From: Ctena decussata | Lineage: Eukaryota > Mollusca > Bivalvia > Lucinida > Lucinidae | NCBI GenBank assembly: GCA_963989385.1 | Contig: OZ022500.1 | Coordinates: forward strand, 24,566,460-24,630,459 | Direction of reading: 5' to 3' | DNA: 64,000 nucleotides | In this document: positions 1 to 11,850 of the stretch, in pieces | Position numbering within the stretch: the first letter of the stretch is position 1 | How the letters are laid out: the number at the start of each line of letters is the position of its first letter | The notes under the pieces: generated by a model | The model's database searches: none | Told to the model about the DNA's origin: nothing | What the model saw: the letters and a program-made list of their open reading frames with translations, nothing else | Made by a program: the position numbers and the translations under genes

Positions 1-1087
1 TCTGTTTTAGGTGTATCCGCACAGGTTTGTGGATATTAAGGTGAATGGGTACACCTCCATATCTCCTCCACCATTTATAAAATGGGAAATGACATCTTGG
101 TTGCGTCCCTGGATGACGACGCTCTTCCAAAATTGGGTCTGCTCTTAAAGAAAAGATTTGCATCTACAGGAGCAAATCTTTCCTTTAAAAGTAGATGCAA
201 ATCTTTACTTTAAATAATCCATAGCAAATTCCGAAAACAAAATCGCCGGTACGACCTAAATGAAAAGAAATAAAACAATCGAGCAGCCGGTGCCACGTGT
301 AACGCTGCTAATACATATGCACTTAAATTATTAACAAATTAAGTAAATTGAAACGCACTCCATCCTGTCTATATATCATTTGCAATGGTCTCTGGAGCAT
401 ATAAAACGTATCATTGTAATTACTTGTCATTTCTGTTTCTCTCTAGAGGAAAAACGGGTGAGAAATGCCTATCCACATTACTGTCTTTGTTATTTCTTCA
501 TTTGCAGAGCGTTCAGAAGAACATCATGTCGGGTCGGATAAATAGATGTCAACTGTTAATGTGCTACATGTAACAAGCTGGAAAAAATCATAGTTTTAAC
601 ATTTGTATTTATAAGAATTGATCGTGCAAAAAATATTTAAAAGTATATTCTAATTTTAATCGATGCTTTCATGCCTTGATGAAAAAATGTCATGGGAATG
701 CTCGTCATTGTCCTTAGCGCATGTGCATGAGGTAAATTAATGAACTATAGTACTTTGTCGCAATTTTATATGTAAACAGCAAAAACAGAAAAAAAGTTTT
801 GCACAATTAAACAAGAATTTTATTCCAAAACATCCTAACAATCGTACATGTAGCACTGACCGTTCTTTGAAGGTTCCCGCGTTGAAGTTCCCTTCTTATG
901 CCGAACTGTGTATGACTGTCATAATGTACTGTTCCATTTTGTCTTCTGTGTTTCTTATTACTTCTTCTTCTGTTTTGATGTCAATTTTCCTGGGTGTGTT
1001 CACCTGTTTTAGTTTTTGATTAACGCATTTAAACCTAATGAATCTTCCGCCCAGATAAATTTGACGAAGCGATTAGCCAGTTCTGTG
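1..1087. other. Gene-free stretch left of the nAChR exon
   Basis: AT-rich sequence with many short stop-interrupted frames. About 120-225 holds one copy of the AGGAGCAAA hairpin repeat (arms around GCATCTAC-AGGAGCAAATC). A short frame at about 430-560 resembles receptor helix M2 only superficially (see rejected items). Presumably intron sequence of the receptor gene. Confidence 0.5.
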
Positions 1088-1154
1088 GCAAATTATGTAG
1101 ACACTGATCTGACGCCGCGTATCGCGGCGTCTGATCTAGGTCTGCACTGTTTGC
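1088..1154. repeat. 67-bp hairpin (HP67 family), CG-rich arm subtype
   Basis: Palindrome centred at about 1121 with arms GATCTGACGCCGCG / CGCGGCGTCTGATC and right end CACTGTTTGC; the left end has drifted (GCAAATTATG). The same arm subtype recurs at 8343-8409. Confidence 0.75.
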
Positions 1155-1275
1155 CATTGTCCCGTTTATGAGACACTAACATAAATGTGCTAAGCGAGTT
1201 CTATATCACTACTGACTGGGTATGTGCAATGTAGATTTTTAAGTGTAAACAATAGTGTTATTTATTTAATTTCAG

Positions 1276-1394
1276 GGGCTTATTTTTGCCTTAGCATGGT
1301 GATGATAACAATGTCTACTGTCTTGTCCACAGTGATTGCCAACATGTTCTTCCGAGGCGTTAGGATTAATCGAGCGCCAGCCTGGCTACGGACG
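1276..1394 (+). CDS. Nicotinic acetylcholine receptor subunit, internal exon (third membrane helix)
   Basis: Partial gene; this exon starts after TTTAATTTCAG and ends before GTATGA. Read with a two-base carry-in it gives AYFCLSMVMITMSTVLSTVI..., a hydrophobic helix typical of M3 of Cys-loop receptors, followed by RGVRINRAPAWLR, the conserved start of the cytoplasmic loop (families usually have a W-L/V-R motif here). Such subunits form pentameric acetylcholine-gated cation channels in the plasma membrane. The exon joins in phase 0 to the exon at 2196, giving ...WLRT-VMIDC, the usual M3-M4 loop junction. Exons for the ligand-binding domain, M1 and M2 are not found and must lie left of the window. 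Bivalves have very large nAChR families, so the exact subunit cannot be named. Confidence 0.88.
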
Positions 1395-1748
1395 GTATGA
1401 AAAATTAAAGCTGCGTTTGCATTTGCATACGTCTTGCATACAAATGTACCGGTCTTAACTAGTTTGGCTTCAATGTCTATATGCCAAAATAAAATACAAG
1501 AGACTTTAGTCTATCTGCATTCAAAGAAGCCTGTGGAGAAAACAAACAAACATTTGATCTGGCATAATTCTAAATTCAAATTGAAATCTCGTTTGACTCT
1601 TTTTATCTTATAAATGATTTATCCTTCCGGATTACTATTATTTCATAGATAAACTTGTTTGAATCCGCAAATCACCGACTGATAAATATGGTCCGTTGTG
1701 TTCTTGAAAGGGTTAGAATTACTTAGAGGCTATACTGTTCTTGTATTA

Positions 1749-1929
1749 GGGTCATACCATTGCAAACAGTGAAAATCAAGATGAGATGGCTCATGATGAG
1801 CCGTGTCATCAGGATTTTCACTGTTTGCCCAGTTAATTTTGTTTCAATTCCAAACAACTGACATATAAAGGAAACAATGTCACTGCTTGAATTTACCTCA
1901 GTGCTGTCCGAATTTACCTAACTTGACCC
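1749..1929. mobile_element. TA-flanked MITE with HP67 hairpin core
   Basis: Begins GGGTC and ends GACCC with TA on both sides. The core at 1762-1828 is the GCAAACAGTG...CACTGTTTGC hairpin with GAAAATC/GATTTTC arms. Its right arm (TGTCCGAATTTACC) matches, in inverted orientation, the left arm of the element at 3988-4200, so the two are copies in opposite orientation. It lies in the receptor intron between the two exons. Confidence 0.65.
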
Positions 1930-2195
1930 TAGTCCAGATGATTTAACAATTCAAACTTTTTACCATTATGGTTATACGGAAAAGTTCCGTCATCATTCTG
2001 GGTGCTGTTACTTTTGTCAAATATATGGACGAAAAGCAACAGTTTAGCGAAACGAAGTCGAAAGATTAGTTTTCAAGTCGCTTGTTGCTCTTTTAATGAT
2101 TGTAATTTATTAACCTGTCATAATAATGCCTGAAGATAATAAGATTCCTATTATTCATTTATTTATCTATTTGCTTATTTTTCTAAAATTTGCAG

Positions 2196-2651
2196 GTCAT
2201 GATAGACTGTGTAGCAACTTGCCTTTTCTTAAAAGATACTCTTATTGAAAAGGGAGAGGTTAAACCGAAGTCGTGGGAAACACGATTGAAAGCTAAAAAC
2301 CAGTACAAGTGTCAGAACTCTGGCAAACATTACACTCAAGTACGTCTAGTAGACAATGGTAAGGAGGAAATTCAATTCAATAATGTTGGTCACTTTGGCC
2401 AAAATTCTTCTGATCCAGTGAATCATCCTCTGGACACCAACCAGCCGATAACGAAACTTGAAGACGACATAAGGGTAATAAGAGAAATTCTAGAAACTTA
2501 TAATGACAGCAAAGCCAAGGCTGAGCAAAAGGAAAAGTACCTGCGAGAATGGAAGGTCATTTGTTGTATAACAGATAGGATGTTTTTCATACTATATTTA
2601 CTTCTTAATATAGTGGGGATTGTTGTGATTTTCTTTGGCCAAGACACGTGA
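2196..2651 (+). CDS. Nicotinic acetylcholine receptor subunit, terminal exon (M3-M4 loop and M4)
   Basis: Starts after the acceptor AAAATTTGCAG and runs to TGA: 151 residues. It begins VMIDCVATCLF, continues through a hydrophilic cytoplasmic loop of about 90 residues, then the amphipathic MA helix (DDIRVIREILETYNDSK...) that precedes M4 in nicotinic receptors, then REWKVICCITDRMFFILYLL and a long hydrophobic M4 ending IVGIVVIFFGQDT. This order is diagnostic of the C-terminus of a Cys-loop receptor. The loop is short compared with vertebrate alpha4-type subunits, as in many divergent molluscan subunits. There is no interruption, so this end of the gene looks functional. Cation selectivity and agonist binding cannot be judged because M2 and the extracellular loops are outside the window. 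Confidence 0.9.
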   Translation, partial: VMIDCVATCLFLKDTLIEKGEVKPKSWETRLKAKNQYKCQNSGKHYTQVRLVDNGKEEIQFNNVGHFGQNSSDPVNHPLDTNQPITKLEDDIRVIREILETYNDSKAKAEQKEKYLREWKVICCITDRMFFILYLLLNIVGIVVIFFGQDT

Positions 2652-2969
2652 AACATAACAATGTACATTAAGTTGTATGAAAGACATCAGCCGAAATTTT
2701 TCATGGCATAAGATTAAAGTTACTTAATGCAAATATACTAAATATCTTTATGAATATGCAGTTATCTCTGCCAGTTGTTTTGGCTATTTTGTCCAGATTT
2801 AATGGAAACATATTCTGTATGTTGGCTACCACAACAACCCAGGGTATTTGTACACTTTAACTCTGAATATACTAATTGTGCAATGGAGTTTTCAGTCGTC
2901 GAACCAGACAATCATGTTGCCATATAGGCAGAGGTTTAAAAGATTGGTTTAAACACTATTTTATTCAGG

Positions 2970-2975
2970 AATAAA
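2970..2975 (+). promoter_or_regulatory. Candidate polyadenylation signal of the nAChR gene
   Basis: AATAAA about 320 bases after the receptor stop codon, the first canonical hexamer I see downstream. Position fits a 3' UTR of moderate length; use is inferred. Confidence 0.45.
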
Positions 2976-3985
2976 ATTACAACATAATAGACATACAACA
3001 AATAGATCAGGATTTGAAAGTAAGCTTGAAGCTTATATATATCATCTCCTGAAGGTTTAACAGATTGCTGGTTTATCTGACAGCCAGTCCTGGGTTTCTA
3101 GAATATGATCTACATTTGCTCACATTTACGTATGCTTAGGAGTATCTTTCCCAAAATTTAAAGTCATTAGGATGGTCGGTAATCTGTGACAGCCATGGAC
3201 AATAAACAATAACCGAAACAACTTCATAAGGAAATTCTAGCTTCCATGCAAAATAGAATTTCGACCAAGATATTTTGTATATTAAGATGGTGGATCAATT
3301 GCCTTTCATTAACTGTGCGTCTGGTTAAACCTAACAGTCATATGGAATCAGCTCAAATTAGAGACTGAAACATATTGTATTTAAAGTATTTCATACTGGA
3401 TACTAAAGTGTGTATAGGTTAATTTGGAATGGAGCAACGAAGTTTGTAAACAACGAAGAAAATGTTTCAAGAAGGAGAGTTTAAGAATGTTGTTACAAAG
3501 GAGTGGCAAACAGGCGCCAAAAGCATAAACATATTGCAAGGCATAATCCTGGAGTACGTATGTTAACTGATGTAAATCGAGGAAGTAATTAGCTGCAAAG
3601 AAAGACTACTCTGCTTACCTGAAGGAGTATTTCTCCGCTCGACGTTTCTTTACAACTAGCTGCTTTTACGAATGTATGGCGCCTGGTGTACATCCATGTG
3701 CATGATCAAGAAAACATGCTAATAAAACATGTTTAGGTCAGTTGTAACGCTTTCCCGGCGACAAAAAAAAAAGATATCATGACAGACATTCAACATGAAG
3801 TTTCATGGAAGTGACAGTGAATCTACACATTTATCTGTAAATTATCGTTAATATTGTAAATGTAAGTAGACAGCAGAATCAAACTGATCACTTTCTATGC
3901 AATGAATGTTATGTAATTTTGAACATACAAAAAATATGTAATGTGAATCGAGACACTGCCTTACCAAGAAGAATTTGTCTTCCCT
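2976..3985. other. Gene-free stretch, nothing recognised
   Basis: AT-rich unique-looking DNA downstream of the receptor gene. I see no splice-supported frames, RNA genes or strong repeats apart from a short A run at about 3763. Confidence 0.4.
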
Positions 3986-3987
3986 TA

Positions 3988-4200
3988 GGGTCAAGTCAGG
4001 TAAATTCGGACAGCAGGTAAATTCGGACAATGACATTGTTTCCTTTATATGCCAGTTGTTTGGAATTAAAACAAAATTAATTGGGCAAACAGTGAAAATC
4101 CAGATGAGACGGCTCATGTTGAGCCGTCTAATCTGGATTTTCACTGTTTGCAATGGTATGTCCGAACTTACCCGCTGTCGGAAGTTACCCGACTCGACCC
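3988..4200. mobile_element. TA-flanked MITE with HP67 hairpin core, second copy
   Basis: Terminal repeats GGGTCAAGTCAGGTAAATTC at left and the matching TACCCGACTCGACCC at right, each flanked by TA (3986-3987 and 4201-4202). An internal direct repeat CAGGTAAATTCGGACA occurs twice at the left end. The centre (4085-4151) is a nearly perfect hairpin with arms AATCCAGATGAGACGGCTCA / TGAGCCGTCTAATCTGGATT. Confidence 0.7.
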
Positions 4201-5093
4201 TACGTTGGATCTTCTTTTACAAGACCAAAAATCTCCCTCAAGTAAAAGCAAATTCTTTCAGTCATTTAAGAGGGAAACAAATCGGAGGATAGATTTATTT
4301 CCTTTGTTTGATAAAAGTGGTTAATCACTGGAATTATATCCATTTACTCTGAGACTTTCTGAAAATGTTGGTGGACAACGGAAGAAAGACAATGAAAATG
4401 ACTCAATTTCTATGTGATATGAGATGATGACGAAATTATGTTGTATTGACCCTTGTTGTACCAGTATTTTAGTATGTTGATATTTTTTATTGTGTCACAT
4501 GTTATTTGTCATTATGTGTGGATGCTCATCCAATTCGTTCCCAGAATAACTGCTCACTTTTAGAAGCGTAAGAACACTTTTCATAAAAGTAACTGGAGAA
4601 GGGACAGTGATGTTCTGGAAAATTAATAAGTATTCGGCAAAATCCTTCAAACTCTTTTAACCAGTATCTCAACGTAAATTATTGATAATCAGGTACAGTG
4701 TTCTTTGGCATAGTAGTTTGTGCATGGCACATGCGTATTCTAATGGATATGACTACATGGGGTGTATGAAGCAGCACATTGATACACTATATCACATAAA
4801 CCCTTGTCGTCAAACCATGTCGTCTTGAACAAGGGGCGACGGGATTACTGTGTGCCTGACCTACTTGCATCTTTTCCATGCTTTATTTGAAAAAGTTATG
4901 ATAGAATTAAAAAAAAAATAAAGCATTAAAAATTAGGAAAGCTATTGCAATGTTTTGACGTTTCTGAAAGACAATTTACTGTTCAAATTGAAGATTTTGC
5001 AAGGTGAGTTCCGAGCCGTGTGTAAAGCAAAGCGTGGGATTTCTGCAAAACCCAAATTTTTGTCTGTTTCTTAAGCTAGACTTGAAGACATTT

Positions 5094-5329
5094 GAGCTGC
5101 GACACGAGAAAACAAACAAAGTGGTTGTGCGCCCAACGCAGACTCAGATCAGCCTGGGCATCCACCCAGTCTGATCAGAGTCTTCGCTGTTCGCATGGAG
5201 GTAGCTTAGACCCTTAGCAACCTTTTAAGCGCTCAGCAAAGAGTCTGATCGGACTGGGCGGATGCCTAGGCTGATATGAGTCTGCGCTAGGCACACAACC
5301 ACATTGTTGGTTTTCCCGCGTCGCGGCTC
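5094..5329. mobile_element. PAL235 palindromic MITE, copy 1
   Basis: Full-length copy. Ends GAGCTGCGACACGAGAAAAC and its inverted match ...GTCGCGGCTC; inside, CAGATCAGCCTGGGCATCC / GGATGCCTAGGCTGATATG form a second inverted pair, and each half contains its own smaller palindrome around CTGGGC-ATCCACCCAG. No coding capacity. Other copies: 11851, 12691, 18430, 21947, 23548 (split), 37815, 38690 (split), 41268, 48190, 51475. Confidence 0.85.
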
Positions 5330-5499
5330 ATACATTCAAATACAAGTTACCCATTCTTCCTCTTGCTTCATCTGTATCAGGGGTGTAGAGTTTATGTAAT
5401 GTTGACTTATATATGCATGTCATGAATATTCATGATTATGATGTCGTTATTGTTCATGCTATTTGCAAAGGGTGTTTGAACTTCTTTTGTGTTCCAGTT

Positions 5500-5680
5500 A
5501 AGAAATGGTACATGTAACAAGGATAATTCAGGGATAATTATCCATATTTATTCAAAAACAAATGTTGCTCATAGAACTGTCTCGCACCATATGTTTTGTT
5601 GAGAAATAAGAAAAAAACATCTCAGAATCTCAGAATTATCCTCAAATACTTCTCCCTATCTGGAGCACTGTTTTGTTAAA
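5500..5680. repeat. Partial copy of the GGAGCTC foldback family
   Basis: GGATAATTCAGGGATAATTA at left and GAATTATCCTC...TATCTGGAGCACTG at right form diverged inverted arms. Better copies are at 46992-47310 and 50303-50509. Confidence 0.45.
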
Positions 5681-5689
5681 TCTGGTTAT

Positions 5690-5935
5690 TTAGTTGGTTG
5701 GTTGGTTGTCGTGGGTTTAACGGTCCTTTGAGGCAGTATTTCAGTCTATATCGGGCCTTCTCCGAAAGCGAGGGGGAAAGAAGAGAAATGATAGACGAGA
5801 GCAAAAATGTCCAAACATACCCCACTGCAAGCATTGTAGGCTCTTGCCCTACTATTGTCAAAACCCGTAAGACGCCCCGGCACTTGAAGATACCCAGCAC
5901 CATCCCACCACCCAACCACCCCATAATCTGGTCGG
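5690..5935 (-). mobile_element. Probable SINE 3' portion
   Basis: On the - strand the segment GGAGAAGGCCCGATATAGAC...GGACCGTTAAACCCACGAC ends in a short (AACC)n run (TTGGTTGGTTGG on the + strand at about 5694). A body closing with GTTAAAC-CCAC and a short simple-repeat tail is typical of invertebrate SINEs. I see no clear tRNA-like A and B boxes at the other end, so the copy may be 5'-truncated. Confidence 0.45.
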
Positions 5936-6120
5936 TCGTTACCCTATATGATTATAGTTTAGTTTCATATTATAAATGATAATAATTCTGAAAAATATAC
6001 CTCAAGATTACTTCTAATATTGTGTTGCTTGCCTGGCAGCAGCTTAAGCCGTTAGAAAATTATATAATAAATCCAACCATGCAAAACACTATGCTTACTG
6101 ATTATGTCACCGAAAGATCT

Positions 6121-6185
6121 CTGACAGGATCAATGCTAATTTGCATCTTAGATCCCTGACAGGATCAATGCTAATTTGCATCTTA
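6121..6185. repeat. Tandem duplication, period 35, each with an octamer motif
   Basis: CTGACAGGATCAATGCTAAT followed by TTGCATCTTA occurs at 6121 and exactly again at 6156. Each unit contains ATTTGCAT, the POU-domain octamer consensus. Near-identity implies a recent duplication. Confidence 0.85.
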
Positions 6186-6743
6186 TTTTTACCTCGTGCA
6201 GTTTGCTTCTGTAGACCACATCGTTGGAGGGTTTTTTCATCCAGAAAGAAAAAACAACAACAAAAAAAAACAAAACAAAAAACAGAGAATCACAAAAGTT
6301 GTTCCCGTTTGGTAAACAATGACGAAAAAAATAAAATGAAGATGTACATGTACTGATCCACTTCATTTCGATCTTCGAATATGATTCGAGTGAGTCTATT
6401 TTACCTCTTTTCGGATGTCTTATAAAATTGTTGTCTTTGTAGCGCTTCACTTCCATCTCCCTTCCTGCTCCCTACCAGCCTCTCCCACGATGCATGTACT
6501 GTTTATCATGTATTATTTGGTCAAGAATAATATTCCATACTTGACTTGCTCACACCTTTATTATCATAATTATTTTGTTTCTTTTGGCATGTGTGTTTTA
6601 AATGAACGGCCCTTTTAGGAAAATTTTATTTCTATCGAGCAAGCCGTTCACCACAGGTAGGCGAAAACCGGCGAAAACCGGTATGCTAAGAAAAAATGTC
6701 AGAGTTTGTGTTACCCATATACATGTATTTCCAACTATATATA

Positions 6744-7345
6744 CTCCTCGCTAAAAGTTAAAACAAATATAACAAGATTATTGGAGATAATAACTATTGA
6801 ATTCTAACCTTCTGTCGGAGTAAACCATGTCCATCATCAACGCCAATGACTAATAATCGTAAAATTAGCAACTTCGATTTGAATTTAATTCACCACTGCA
6901 CAAAGCGAGCATAGACGTATATGTCCAAAAACACATTTCGGGAAGAAAAACAGAAATATCGTCGTAATGCGCTAAGAGCGACTTTTCTTTTACACCACTT
7001 TACCGTTTTGTGGCGGTAAATGTTTTTGGCAAATACGAAATTACTGCTTTTATAATCATTAAAACGAGGCATTATTTTCTTCCGAAAATGTGACTTTTTG
7101 GAGCATTCGTTTCTGTGCTCTCTTTCTGCGGTGCTTACTCAAATCAATCTAAATTTGGCGTTTTTACAATGCTTAAGCATTGGTGTTGATAAAGGAATGC
7201 ATTTTATCTTCATACTGACGTTTAGAACTAAAGTATTATAATTTCTAATAATCCTGGTGCATTTACTTTGAAAATAAGTTTAATTATGATTTCTAATAAT
7301 CCTGGTGCATTTACTTTGAAAATATGCTAAACTTTTGGCGAGGAG
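6744..7345. mobile_element. TA-flanked 602-bp MITE with 16-19-bp TIRs
   Basis: Left end CTCCTCGCTAAAAGTT and right end AACTTTTGGCGAGGAG are inverted matches with TA immediately outside both (6742-6743, 7346-7347), as in Tc1/mariner-type insertion. No transposase. It contains a 48-bp-period tandem duplication (ATTTCTAATAATCCTGGTGC at 7241 and 7289). Confidence 0.7.
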
Positions 7346-7347
7346 TA

Positions 7348-8342
7348 TATCATCCTACCACATCTGCGAGAGCGAGTGCTTTTTATTACTCGGCCAAGGT
7401 GGCCTACCACAGTATTATTGATGATTCATGTTTGCATATTTAAATGTAAACTAGTAACATTTTTCAAAGCATTTCGTTAACATGTTCACGATATTTAAAG
7501 GATATACATGTACACCCTCAGATACGTAAACGGATTTCAATTTTTTCTCCGAAGTTATATACAATGAATGATAATGATCGATAATAAAAGCATACCAATA
7601 TTTGATTTGTGACTGCGACTGTATATACGAGGTCAAGAAGATATATCGCCAGTTTTAATTTTAAGCCCTTTCTTTCATCGACCAGTCACTGGCTGAAAAT
7701 AACTCGCGTGCACAGATTAGAGATTATTGCTATTGTTATGTTATTGACTTCACCACTATTCATAAAAGTTTGAGGCAATAAATTTTAACGACAAAATATT
7801 CATGACTATTCAAGAAGACTATGAACTGTTATATCGCCTCTTCCTCTGTATCAAAGACGTTTGCGCTGAAGGTAATTTTCACAAGTCTTAATTGTGTTGT
7901 ATTGTTGCTCTTCTAGGAGCAAATTATTTCCTGTAGGAGCAGACCTTCACATTTGGAAGGATTTCATCTCCCAGGTAGGTGGCAGTAGGTCACAAAAACT
8001 ATCTCCCTTTTAAAGATGTAAGGAAGACAACGCGGCATACGCATAAACATCAATAACGAATTGCAAAAAAATATCAAAACATTCTTAACCCCTCCCTCTT
8101 CACGAACCTTTCGCAACGCATCCTATTACAGATACCTGTATCATATCTGTGGGTCCGAGATTCCATATTTAAATAGACTGTTAACGTAATGCCTATGGTT
8201 TTAGTGTTATGACATACAAAATGTAACAGCAATATTTGTAAATAAAACATACATAATTCAGCTGTTTGTCTCTGATGTAAAACCCATTGTTATATTGCCT
8301 GTGTATTTCAACCATTTTATCATTCTATAAATAGGACATAGT
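7348..8342. other. Gene-free stretch
   Basis: AT-rich; includes a small AGGAGCAAA hairpin remnant near 7905-7950 and nothing else I can support. Confidence 0.4.
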
Positions 8343-8409
8343 CAAACAGTGCAGACACAGGTCAGACGCCGCAATGCGCGGTGTCTGATCAGGATCTACA
8401 ATATTTGCA
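8343..8409. repeat. HP67 hairpin, CG-rich arm subtype, degraded
   Basis: Left end AAACAGTGCAGACAC, arms GTCAGACGCCGC / GCGGTGTCTGATC, right end ATATTTGC. Same arm subtype as 1088-1154. Confidence 0.6.
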
Positions 8410-8635
8410 CAAGGCAATTGTGTATTTCGCTGTAAAATGGGTTAAAATAACTAAAATATGTAATACATTATCATATGTATACACAGAATAACCCATAAAA
8501 TTTATGTTGCCTAAAACTTATTTTAGACAAGGGCCATGCCACTATAAATAAGCTGGGAAGTCAGGGTCATCAACTTTCGTGGCCTATCTGAAAACCATGC
8601 CCTCTCTCACTACTGAAAATATAGCTGAAAAAATA

Positions 8636-9888
8636 CAAGTCAGCTCTCGATATCTGGAACACCGACTTCTCAAAATTCCCTTATATCAAAGAATGCAGTC
8701 TGGACCATTTCCCAACTTTTATTTACACTGAGCCACTTTAGTTCCGCACCACTTATAAAGTGTAAGATTTCTCGGAAAAGAAATATGATAATTTTAATCT
8801 GGAACTTTCGGCGAAACGCGCATTTATTTCTGCACAATCCATAGAAAATATGTTGTGATCGAGCCAAAAACAAACAAGAAAACGGATCCGGATGAGCAGT
8901 ACCCGCAAAACACAAACTCACATTGCATTATTTTGCATTGCATTCAGACCACACTGCACTATTATCAGTGTAGAATTTTTGCTATGTCATTGTTTAGAGC
9001 AGATTAATTTTCGGCGATATAGAATACTGAACATGTTTGTAAACTTTACCATGTTTTCAGTAGCCGACTATTTTTTGTTGTCAAATGCCAAAGGTTTGAA
9101 AAAAATCTTTTTATTCACACTTTTTTAAAAACTATAGAGATTTTGAATGTTTCTGAGCAAACCAATTGTTAAAACATTTCTTTTATAATTTCATATTAAA
9201 CAACGATGTATCCGTCGTTAATTTGCATACAAACTTTTTCTGGATATATAAACGCTATCTCGTTGACGTAAGCGATGACGTCACTACTCCTAAGGGTAAT
9301 GGATGTGCAAATGCTAGAATATTTAGTGTTTTGATATTTCTGTGCACGCAAGTGACTTGTAACAAAACGATTTGCAAAGAAATTCTAGTTAAGTTATTGT
9401 AACTGACGTTAACATGACGTCAAACCGAGCGGTGCTTCAAAACGTCACTTTGTATCTCAATTAAATCGCAGTAAAAGAGGATCTGACTTCAAAACAGTAT
9501 TCGTTTTTGGTGTTTTTCTTTCACAACGATCATTAGGAATAATGCCTATTGCATTATGCATTTCAAAAGCGTAAACGCTTAGGTTGCACGTGCAGTTTTG
9601 TCAAAATGTACTTGTGAGGAACTGGAAGGTTTCGCATGAGTGGTTCTAAATTTCTTTCACTGTCATCAAATAGATAAAGTGCCAATAAATAACATTCTAT
9701 TAAAAATCTTTGACTATAGCAATTTTGGTGTAAAATGCGGGCTCCGGAAAAGTGGTGCGTAATTAAAGTGGCTCAGTGTACATTTCAATTTCTTTTATCT
9801 TAAACTACTGATATTTCAAAAAAGTAAATTTTCTGGGATAATAGTAGTTTGGGATGAACTTTGACTTTGAATAATGTTGAGTGGACTG
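8636..9888. mobile_element. ATATCTCAAAG MITE split by a later insertion
   Basis: The halves 8636-8725 and 9781-9888 together resemble the intact element at 60561-60776: left CAAGTCAGCTCTCGATATCT with CTTATATCAAAGAATGCAGT, right CTTAAACTACTGATATTTCA with GTAAATTTTCTGGGA and terminal GTTGAGTGGACTG. The break carries a TA duplication and the 1053-bp element listed next. Confidence 0.7.
8726..9778. mobile_element. 1053-bp TA-flanked TIR element, nested
   Basis: Inverted termini CACTGAGCCACTTTAGTTCC (left) and the complement of its partner ending TAAAGTGGCTCAGTG (right), about 28 bp with two differences, with TA at 8724-8725 and 9779-9780. No transposase reading frame. Around 9241-9283 there is TATATAAA followed by a perfect TGACGTCA (9276-9283), a promoter-like pair. 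The parent MITE is older than this insertion. Confidence 0.8.
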
Positions 9889-11850
9889 CTTTTACTCTGA
9901 AGCCGCTGTATTTCTACAGGTAAAATACTATGTTGAAACAAACTTGAAGACTCACTGACACTCTGGTGCTACTAGCTGAAAAACAACGAGCATGCCAAGA
10001 CATTTGTAGTCAAGCGCCAATACTCTGTAATAAATTATATGTAATATGGAGTCAGCTTTTTTCTGTGAACCGACTCGCTGTCATGCAAGTAAAGAGGGAA
10101 ACCAAAGTTGTCTACTGCGATTGGGGTTCCGTTGTAATGATCATTCATTCGCACAGTTTGTCACATAGTATCAATGCTTCAAATTTGCTGTTCCAATTAT
10201 GGTACATGTACCACCCATTCAAATTTTCCGAAGTACCTGTGTCTTAAGGGCTCTTCTGACAAAGAAATCCTTTTCTAAAAATAGATTTCATCAAAGAAAT
10301 CCCCTAAAAAAAATTGGACTTCGATTCACTTTTCAGCCCAACGTTGAATTATGATAAAACTCCGAATACCTTTGAAAATGATTATACTTAATGACACCGA
10401 CTTAATAGTCATGTTGCATTTGCTGATGTCATTCAAAGTTCCAGAAAAAAGTACATGTATGTACACGCACAAAGGTAAAAATAGCAAGTTTAGATATTTG
10501 CGATAGGCATTGCACGTTCATTTTAAAAAAAAAATGATGCCAGTGAATAAATGTAAATTCAAATACGGGGCTTCGGTGTCAGAAGAATTTGGTTTGTTCG
10601 TTTATTAAAAATTAAGCTACCTTTGAACAAATGTCCAAATATATTTAATAAGGCAGACTTCGAAATGTGGAGAAGTTCTCTTGAACACAGCAATGATGGG
10701 GACGTAGCTTCTGGAAAGAACCCGTGATGCCTACTTATATTGACTTAAATATGTAGTTGGGGTTAGTTTGGATATTTTAGCAGTAGATTCGGGAAGAGGT
10801 ACATGTACCGTATTAATTATAATAAAAGCCCCCTGCGTCTTTTTCGAAAATAACGTTATAGTAATATTATGAATCCCCGTTCGCGTCTCTGCATGAGGTA
10901 GCTCTTTGAAAAGGGGTCTACTCTTAAAGGAAAGAAGTTGCTCCTAGAGGAGCAATTTGTTGACTCCTACTGAGAAGAGAGGCAAAAAAGTAAAGTTGCC
11001 CCTTCTGCAAGTTAACCCACTCACCTTAATACTGTTTATTAGTGGCATTTGGCTGTGGCCAATTTACTACACTTTAGGCCCTAAATGATGTCCCCTTTCG
11101 TAAAATGCAACACCCCCGGGGCGTTAAATAGGACTACTACGGAAGTTTAAGTAGTTTTCTCTGGTGTATACAATCTCCCTTTCTATTCTCCCTTTCTTTA
11201 AGAGACCCCTCGATACAAAATGAAAGGTCCATTAAACCCAAAACAACTAACCAGCCAACGCTGCAATAACGTCGGCTTGACTTTCAATTTCGGGAGAACA
11301 GAATGCATAAAATCTCTTTCAAAACAAGACTGAGAGACAAAAGCACTACAATGTATGCATAATTTGTACCCATCAGAAAACTTAAAATTTTCTTTAAGAC
11401 TTAGTCATGGGAAAGAGCGTGCTGCATCGGAATATTCAAAATTGACTCGCAACATGCTTACACAGGTCTTTTTTGTTAATATTCGACATAAATTTTCACG
11501 TCTCAAGTGTTTACTAGCAGTTTAAGAAACGGAACCAAAATAACAAAAACAATTTCCTAGTTTTCAGTGTAAGAAATGCCTTAACAAAGTTAGTGTCACC
11601 CTTTAAGAGCAAATTGCATAATAATTCAACACAAGTCCCATAGATAACATAGACAGTTATCTATAATGTGATATAGACTGTACGACTTCTGGGCGCGACA
11701 GAAATAAATTCCACAATCCAAAACAAATTTACATTCACCAGAATTACTACTCTTGTCATTTCTGGAAGAAATTGAAATCGAATTGTAACGCCTTCGACAG
11801 ACTGGTTTCAGCAGTGATTAAATGAGATCAATTCCACTTTGAGATAATTT
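9889..11850. other. Gene-free stretch
   Basis: Only short frames without splice support. About 10890-11035 is a copy of the AGGAGCAAA hairpin repeat (GGAAAGAAGTTGCTCCTAGA...). A C-rich CACCCCCGGGGCG lies at about 11109. Confidence 0.4.

Noticed and set aside
430..560. GTGAGAAATGCC...TTCATTTGCAG frame resembling nAChR helix M2 (GEK then hydrophobic residues)
   Set aside because: The match needs frame changes, the hydrophobic run is broken by charged residues and no phase-compatible donor leads to the exon at 1276. Probably chance in AT-rich DNA.
3975..4292. Open frames on both strands around 4.0-4.2 kb
   Set aside because: They run through the palindromic MITE at 3988-4200; both strands are open because the sequence is self-complementary.
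5676..5979. Overlapping frames of 82 and 93 residues at 5.7-5.9 kb
   Set aside because: They lie within the SINE-like repeat and its GGTT tail; Pro-rich translation without domain.
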